Virus record (IMG/VR): IMGVR_UViG_3300034355_000467
Location: 1 to 33,779 of that record
Direction: 5' to 3' (one strand)
DNA from: a virus
DNA length: 33,779 bases
Of the stretch, positions 30,062 to 33,779 are shown in pieces (position 1 is the first letter of the stretch; every line of letters starts with the position of its first letter). A program made the translations under genes and the position numbers. Under the pieces are notes generated by a model. The model did no database searches and had not been told where the DNA came from. It saw nothing but the letters and a program-made list of their open reading frames with translations.

Positions 30062-30478
30062 TTATCTATCTACTATTACTATTGAATTAGGATATTGTTT
30101 TAATGCGTTTAGGTAATTTTCAACAAATGGCACAAAGTTTACATATTTGCCCCAACCATTTTCAGCATTGAACTTACTAAAATAATCAGGTCTATTTTTT
30201 AGCAAATCTAAACCTTGTTCAATAATATCAATTATGTCACTTGCAATTATAGTTACTGAATCTTCAAATGCCATTTCTATTTTGTAATCTTCAGTATGTA
30301 CATAATCTTTATGCAGTTGATATGGCCGCCACAATGCTTTGTAAATGCCAGCTTGTTCAGCCATTACATTTAAATTGTGTGTTATGTTATCGTGGTAAAT
30401 TTCTTCTTTTTCTTCATAAAAATTAACCATATCATAGCTGGCATATTTTATCCGATATAAACTTACATCTAAACTCAT
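30062..30478 (-). CDS. Conserved phage protein, 138 aa
   Basis: The pattern MSLDVSLY, NITHNLNVMAEQAGIYKALW and RPDYFSKFNAENGWGKY, FVPFVENYLNAL matches a family of small phage proteins I recognise, with no assigned role. The NITHN, LWRP and FNAENGWG blocks may mark a catalytic or metal site (His, Asn, Trp). It is ATGA-coupled to its neighbour. Confidence 0.75.
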   Translation of the reverse strand: MSLDVSLYRIKYASYDMVNFYEEKEEIYHDNITHNLNVMAEQAGIYKALWRPYQLHKDYVHTEDYKIEMAFEDSVTIIASDIIDIIEQGLDLLKNRPDYFSKFNAENGWGKYVNFVPFVENYLNALKQYPNSIVIVDR

Positions 30479-30759
30479 GATTTTTTTGATTTAGGTGAAC
30501 AGCCAAGCCAAAAACTAAATGAAAACTGTTTAAGTCTATATCCTTTAATTTTATACTTTGCCATTGTTTCGTTAAAAATATCTTGCATTACTTTGTCCTC
30601 ACATTCGTAATTCATAAACTTAATATCTTTTTGGCCGTGTTCGTTAAGTTCGGCATTCGCTACAAGTTCATCGAAATCTGCGGGCGGTTCGCTAACTGCA
30701 TAAACCCGCCTAAAAATTTCTAAAAGTATTTCGTAATCTGTTAATTTTTTGCGTGGCAT
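30475..30759 (-). CDS. Hypothetical protein, 94 aa
   Basis: The protein starts MPRKKLTDYEILLEIFRR, is acidic in the middle and ends KQFSFSFWLGCSPKSKKS. Its first 19 bases overlap the lytic transglycosylase gene and its stop overlaps the next start (ATGA). Family not recognised. Confidence 0.55.
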   Translation of the reverse strand: MPRKKLTDYEILLEIFRRVYAVSEPPADFDELVANAELNEHGQKDIKFMNYECEDKVMQDIFNETMAKYKIKGYRLKQFSFSFWLGCSPKSKKS

Positions 30760-31214
30760 TGTTCAAATTTTTTAAGGTAATTTAATGTGCTTTCATATTG
30801 ATACCCATTCGGTCCACCGTTCCACATTCGCGCTAATTCGCCATAATTAGGATATTTGCCGTACTTTTGCGCGTACACATGGCAATTGATACCCATAACC
30901 GCCCAAAATACGCGTTCAGCTTTAACTGAATCAAACATGTCTTTATGCTGGTAATTTAGTAGGTTTTCAAGGCCCGAACCTTTAACACAAACCGCATGCA
31001 TCTGATACCTACCATAAGCGCGGCCGCTATCACCTATTAAGCTGTCGGTATTTTGCGTTTCAATTTCGCCAATGGCATTTATAAAATCGCTGTCAGTATC
31101 GCAAGTGTCGCGAGTTATGTAAATGGTTTTTACGATAACTTTGGGTTGGGGTTTACTGCCAGCGTAAATAACAGCAGCTATAAGTGCTGTAAATAAAATT
31201 ATGTCTTTAAGCAT
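30741..31214 (-). CDS. Membrane-anchored lytic transglycosylase-like protein, 157 aa
   Basis: The start at 31214 (MLKDIILFTALIAAVIYAG) is chosen because it follows the upstream stop directly and opens with a membrane anchor or signal (residues 4-19). The enzyme-like domain has FINAIGEIETQN with likely catalytic glutamate E52, GRAYGRYQMH (65-73), and LARMWNGGPNGY near the end, a lysozyme/SLT-like pattern. Such enzymes cut the glycan strand of peptidoglycan. Location in the replication operon, rather than beside the holin, is odd. Four cysteines may form a disulfide if exported. Confidence 0.75.
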   Translation of the reverse strand: MLKDIILFTALIAAVIYAGSKPQPKVIVKTIYITRDTCDTDSDFINAIGEIETQNTDSLIGDSGRAYGRYQMHAVCVKGSGLENLLNYQHKDMFDSVKAERVFWAVMGINCHVYAQKYGKYPNYGELARMWNGGPNGYQYESTLNYLKKFEQCHAKN

Positions 31215-31215
31215 A

Positions 31216-32721
31216 TCAATGTTTTTTAGTTTTATAAAATTCATACCATTTACGCATTACAGCAGCTTTTAAATCATCGCGGTTTATAGCGTTCAATCCG
31301 TGTTTATTGTTTATGTATTCAATAGAACCTTTGTCTTTTAATACCCGGCTTTCAAATACAAAATAAACCCATTTATCTTTATGGCCGCGCTGAATTTTTA
31401 ACTGCCATAAATCTTCAAGTGTTCGGCTTTTTGCCTGCTCAGTACGTTTAACTTTCAATAGTTCATCCAATGTAGTTTCATCTTTTACGGCAACGCCTGC
31501 AACCTGTTCAATTTCGCTAACCTTTACAGGTTCAACAAAACCACAATAAGGACATGCAGCGTGTGTTTTTTCATAAGTTCTAAAGCATTCTGTACAGTCG
31601 GCATATTCAGTTTGTAATGTATCTGTATCGCGTTTTTTCTTTTGTACGCCTTCCAATGTCCATTCCCGTGTCATAAGTGGGTGTCCGTGTAGTTTTTGAT
31701 TGCCTACGTGGTCAAGTATTAAACAGCGTTCTTTGCCTTCCATCGGTCTAAGTCCGCGCCCTACAATCTGTAAATATAAACTAAGCGACATTGTGCGGCG
31801 TAACATGCCAACAACTGATACTGCTGGTATATCTGTGCCTTCAGAAATCAAATCGCAAAACGTTAATATCTGAATATCGCGATTCGCGAATTGCGATATA
31901 ATTTCTTTAACTTCGCTTTCATGAAAGTTTCCATTTATAGAAACCGCTTTAAATCCTGCTTCATTGAATGCCGATGCAACGTTATCAGCATGCTTAATAT
32001 TTACGCAGCTATAAATCGCAGGTTCACCCGGTGCCAAACGTTTATACTCTTCAACTGCATTGCCTGTTATAGCTGGTTTATCCATTTCTTTAAATAGGTC
32101 ATCAGCTTTGTATTCGCCGTTTTTATCCTTCTTAATCTTAGTAAAGTCCGCTAATGGTTTGAAGTTATAATATTCAGGCATCACTAAATTTCCCATTTGC
32201 ACTAATTCAGCGGGTAACGGCCCTAAAACTAAATCTGAAAAAACATCGCCTAATCCTTGACCATCGCCGCGCCACGGTGTAGCAGTAACGCCCAAAACAT
32301 AAACAGAATCTTTGTAGAAATCTAAAATGTCTTTCCACGTTCCCGCGTTGGCGTGGTGCGCTTCATCTATAATCAATAAATCAGGTTGCGGAACTTCATT
32401 AAGCCTATTTTTTAAACTTTGAACGCTGCAAACTTGCGCTGGTAAATAATACTGTTTTGGCCTGTTGCCCGCTATAAAACCGTGCCTTAATCCGTATCTT
32501 TTGCAACGTTCAGAAATCTGATTAACAAGGTTTTTTTTATGCACTAAGAAATAAACGCGTTTACCTTTGCTAACTGCTTCCATTGCCATAAAAATGAACG
32601 TTTCTGTTTTGCCGCCGCCCGTTGGTAACACAAATAGAACTTTTTTGTTACCGCTTTTATAACTCTCTCTTATGTCGCTTACGCTTTTCGATTGATATGG
32701 CCGTAGCTGTATTGTGTTCAT
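31216..32721 (-). CDS. Superfamily 2 DEAD/DEAH helicase with zinc ribbon
   Basis: Motifs: RPYQ (7-10), Walker A PTGGGKT (33-39), DEAH (119-122), TATPWRGDG (146-154), FCDLISEGTDIP (288-299), QIVGRGLRP (318-326). A C4 zinc-ribbon-like element follows (C376, C379, C390, C393). The architecture matches ERCC3/RadD-like or type-III-restriction-like helicases used by phages in replication or recombination. It overlaps the XRE-like gene by 65 bases in another frame. The extra C-terminal zinc element is common to this group. ATP-dependent strand separation is inferred. Confidence 0.85.
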   Translation of the reverse strand: MNTIQLRPYQSKSVSDIRESYKSGNKKVLFVLPTGGGKTETFIFMAMEAVSKGKRVYFLVHKKNLVNQISERCKRYGLRHGFIAGNRPKQYYLPAQVCSVQSLKNRLNEVPQPDLLIIDEAHHANAGTWKDILDFYKDSVYVLGVTATPWRGDGQGLGDVFSDLVLGPLPAELVQMGNLVMPEYYNFKPLADFTKIKKDKNGEYKADDLFKEMDKPAITGNAVEEYKRLAPGEPAIYSCVNIKHADNVASAFNEAGFKAVSINGNFHESEVKEIISQFANRDIQILTFCDLISEGTDIPAVSVVGMLRRTMSLSLYLQIVGRGLRPMEGKERCLILDHVGNQKLHGHPLMTREWTLEGVQKKKRDTDTLQTEYADCTECFRTYEKTHAACPYCGFVEPVKVSEIEQVAGVAVKDETTLDELLKVKRTEQAKSRTLEDLWQLKIQRGHKDKWVYFVFESRVLKDKGSIEYINNKHGLNAINRDDLKAAVMRKWYEFYKTKKH

Positions 32722-32893
32722 TTTCTATTTGGTTTAAAGCATTCATAAGTTTAAAATAAATAATCAATGTTTGCGGTTCTACCTTTGACCAATATTCAAG
32801 CGTTTGCCGCCCTACTTCGGCGCGCCTGCAAAGTTCCGAAATACTAATGCCTAAATTGTCGCATTTAATAGATAGCTGTTCAAATGTTTTCAT
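32657..32893 (-). CDS. XRE-like helix-turn-helix regulator, 78 aa
   Basis: A helix-turn-helix (ISISELCRRAEVGRQTLEYW, residues 16-35) is followed by a helix with hydrophobic residues and a basic tail (EKRKRHKREL). It is the first gene after the divergent promoter region, so it may regulate its own promoter or the recombination operon, as Cro-type proteins do. The 3' end overlaps the helicase by 65 bases in another frame. There is no partner repressor in view. Confidence 0.65.
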   Translation of the reverse strand: MKTFEQLSIKCDNLGISISELCRRAEVGRQTLEYWSKVEPQTLIIYFKLMNALNQIENEHNTATAISIEKRKRHKREL

Positions 32894-32926
32894 AATATTT
32901 TTTATTTTTTTGGTTCAATTGTGTTG

Positions 32927-32934
32927 CAAAGTTA
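32927..32934 (-). promoter_or_regulatory. Minus-strand early promoter, -7 box TAACTTTG
   Basis: The minus-strand sequence TAACTTTG (32934-32927) fits TANNTTTG exactly. The predicted start is about 30 bases upstream of the ATG at 32893. A -33 TTTG is not obvious at the expected position. It drives the replication operon. Confidence 0.55.
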
Positions 32935-32949
32935 AAAACCTTTTTTAAA

Positions 32950-32979
32950 TTTGTGCTATTATTTAATAAAATATTTTTA
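32950..32979 (+). promoter_or_regulatory. Plus-strand early promoter, near-leaderless
   Basis: TTTG (32950-32953) is followed 18 bases later by TATTTTTA (32972-32979), one base off TANNTTTG. It ends six bases before the ATG at 32986, so the message could be leaderless. It lies alongside the minus promoter with about 15 bases between elements. Confidence 0.4.
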
Positions 32980-32985
32980 AAATTT

Positions 32986-33741
32986 ATGACAAACCAAGAG
33001 TATCACCGTAAAACTGAGTACATCAGTAAATCATTATTAGACTTAGTACATAAGTCACCCGCGCATTATAAAGCCTATATTGAAGGCGAAAAACAAGCGC
33101 CAACTTCAGCTATGAACTTAGGTAGTTTAGTTCATAGCGTTGTATTTAATCAGGATAATTACGCCGTTATGCCTGAATGCGACCGCCGCACTAAAGAAGG
33201 TAAATTGATTTATGAATCATTTATTGCTGAATCCGAAGGCAAAGAATTATTTGTATCGCTTAAAGATTACGAATTAGCCCTAAACATTAGAAATGCTGTT
33301 TTAGCACATCCGAAGGCGGCCTTATTATTAGAACAAGGCCAAGCGGAAATACCTATTTTTGGTAAAATCGCAGACCTTGACGCAAAGTGCAAAGTAGATT
33401 TCTTAAACACAAAGTATAACGTTTGCATTGACCTTAAAACAACAACTAATTCAGCACCGGGCGAATTTGCTAAATCTGTTTGGAATTATCGCTATCACGT
33501 TCAAGCCGCGTTTTATATGGACCTAACAAAGGCTGAACGGTTTATATTTATAGCTGTTGAAAAAGAAGCGCCGTTTAATGTTGAACTTTATGAACTTGAC
33601 CCCGAAGCAATAGAACGCGGCCGACAGGAATATTTAGCCGATATTGAAACGCTAAAAAAATGCAAGGAAACTAATAATTTTCACGGCTATACAACTGATA
33701 ATAAAATTCATATTCTTTCATTGCCTAACTGGGTTAAATAA
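32986..33741 (+). CDS. RecE/exonuclease VIII-like PD-(D/E)XK nuclease
   Basis: The start MTNQEYHRK (32986) is chosen over an upstream ATG. Motifs: GSLVH (46-50), with the GxxxH helix, EIPIFG (E121), CKVDFL (D138), CIDLKTT (D149, K151) and RYHVQAAFYMDL (Q173, Y177). This order is the active site of RecE-type 5'-3' exonucleases (PF12684-like). The enzyme resects double-stranded ends so that an annealing protein can pair strands. The C-terminal 75 residues have no extra domain. Single-domain length is normal for phages. Confidence 0.8.
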   Translation: MTNQEYHRKTEYISKSLLDLVHKSPAHYKAYIEGEKQAPTSAMNLGSLVHSVVFNQDNYAVMPECDRRTKEGKLIYESFIAESEGKELFVSLKDYELALNIRNAVLAHPKAALLLEQGQAEIPIFGKIADLDAKCKVDFLNTKYNVCIDLKTTTNSAPGEFAKSVWNYRYHVQAAFYMDLTKAERFIFIAVEKEAPFNVELYELDPEAIERGRQEYLADIETLKKCKETNNFHGYTTDNKIHILSLPNWVK

Positions 33742-33753
33742 TAACAAACCATT

Positions 33754-33779
33754 ATGACACAACTAACAAAACTTCCGAC
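33754..33779 (+). CDS. Start of next gene, possible recombinase or annealing protein (partial)
   Basis: Only MTQLTKLP is visible before the window ends. Position directly after a RecE-like nuclease suggests a RecT/ERF-type annealing protein, but eight residues cannot show this. It starts 12 bases after the preceding stop. Confidence 0.35.

Noticed and set aside
1-33779. Diversity-generating retroelement, CRISPR array, tRNA or integrase
   Set aside because: I looked for a reverse transcriptase, variable/template repeats, regularly spaced repeats, tRNA-like cloverleaves and recombinase motifs and saw none.

Overview
This window reads as part of a tailed bacteriophage (or prophage) genome, most likely a siphovirus of a Bacteroidota host. 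The DNA is AT-rich. Several intergenic regions hold the Bacteroidota promoter -7 box TANNTTTG (TATCTTTG at 5996 and 12663, TAACTTTG on the minus strand at 32934). Start codons sit in A-rich contexts without clear Shine-Dalgarno sequences, and several proteins resemble small families I associate with Bacteroidota phages. No terminase, integrase, tRNA, CRISPR array or reverse transcriptase is visible. The window opens inside the tape-measure gene and closes eight codons into the next gene, so packaging genes probably lie outside.

Layout. (1) 3-20601, plus strand, late module: the C-terminal part of the tape measure, a 41-residue peptide, an overlapping pair with spanin-like topology, two large tail proteins (564 and 816 aa), two cysteine-rich virion proteins (317 and 291 aa), portal (7932), MuF-like head protein (9698), an L,D-transpeptidase-like protein with a peptidoglycan-binding domain (10553), scaffold candidate (11732), major capsid candidate (12785), head-tail connector candidates (14554-17024), fibre-like and lectin-like tail proteins (17460-19674), a membrane protein (19676) and a holin (20164). 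Intrinsic terminators at 7889, 12585, 14517, 17068 and 20634, with promoters at 5996 and 12663, divide this into separate transcription units. (2) 20660-26147, minus strand: about 18 small tightly packed genes, including SSB, a MazG-type pyrophosphohydrolase, a glucosaminidase and a duplicated small gene family. Two genes here (21430-21609 and 24606-24773) are very short but are supported by overlapping starts and stops. (3) 26236-32893, minus strand: replication and DNA-processing operon with an XRE-like regulator, SF2 helicase, lysozyme-like transglycosylase, VRR-NUC nuclease, C5 DNA methyltransferase, a DnaB N-terminal-domain protein and an AAA+/SF3-like ATPase, mostly coupled by ATGA overlaps. 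(4) 32986-end, plus strand: a RecE-like PD-(D/E)XK nuclease and the start of a possible recombinase gene, divergent from module 3 across a 92-bp control region.

How it may work together (inference): the divergent region at 32894-32985 launches early transcription both ways, to recombination genes on the right and replication genes on the left. A second minus promoter at 26188 drives the small accessory genes. The plus-strand late genes build the head and tail and end with a holin. Peptidoglycan enzymes occur in three separate places (10553, 23297, 30741), and spanin-like proteins lie downstream of the tape measure, so lysis and entry functions are scattered. The most unusual features are a DnaJ-like CxxCxGxG zinc motif inside the portal, recurrent CxxC motifs in virion proteins, a lipoprotein with a C-terminal membrane anchor (unimolecular-spanin topology), a DnaB N-terminal domain separated from any RecA-like motor, promoters that almost touch their start codons, and a structured capsid leader with an overlapping upstream ORF.
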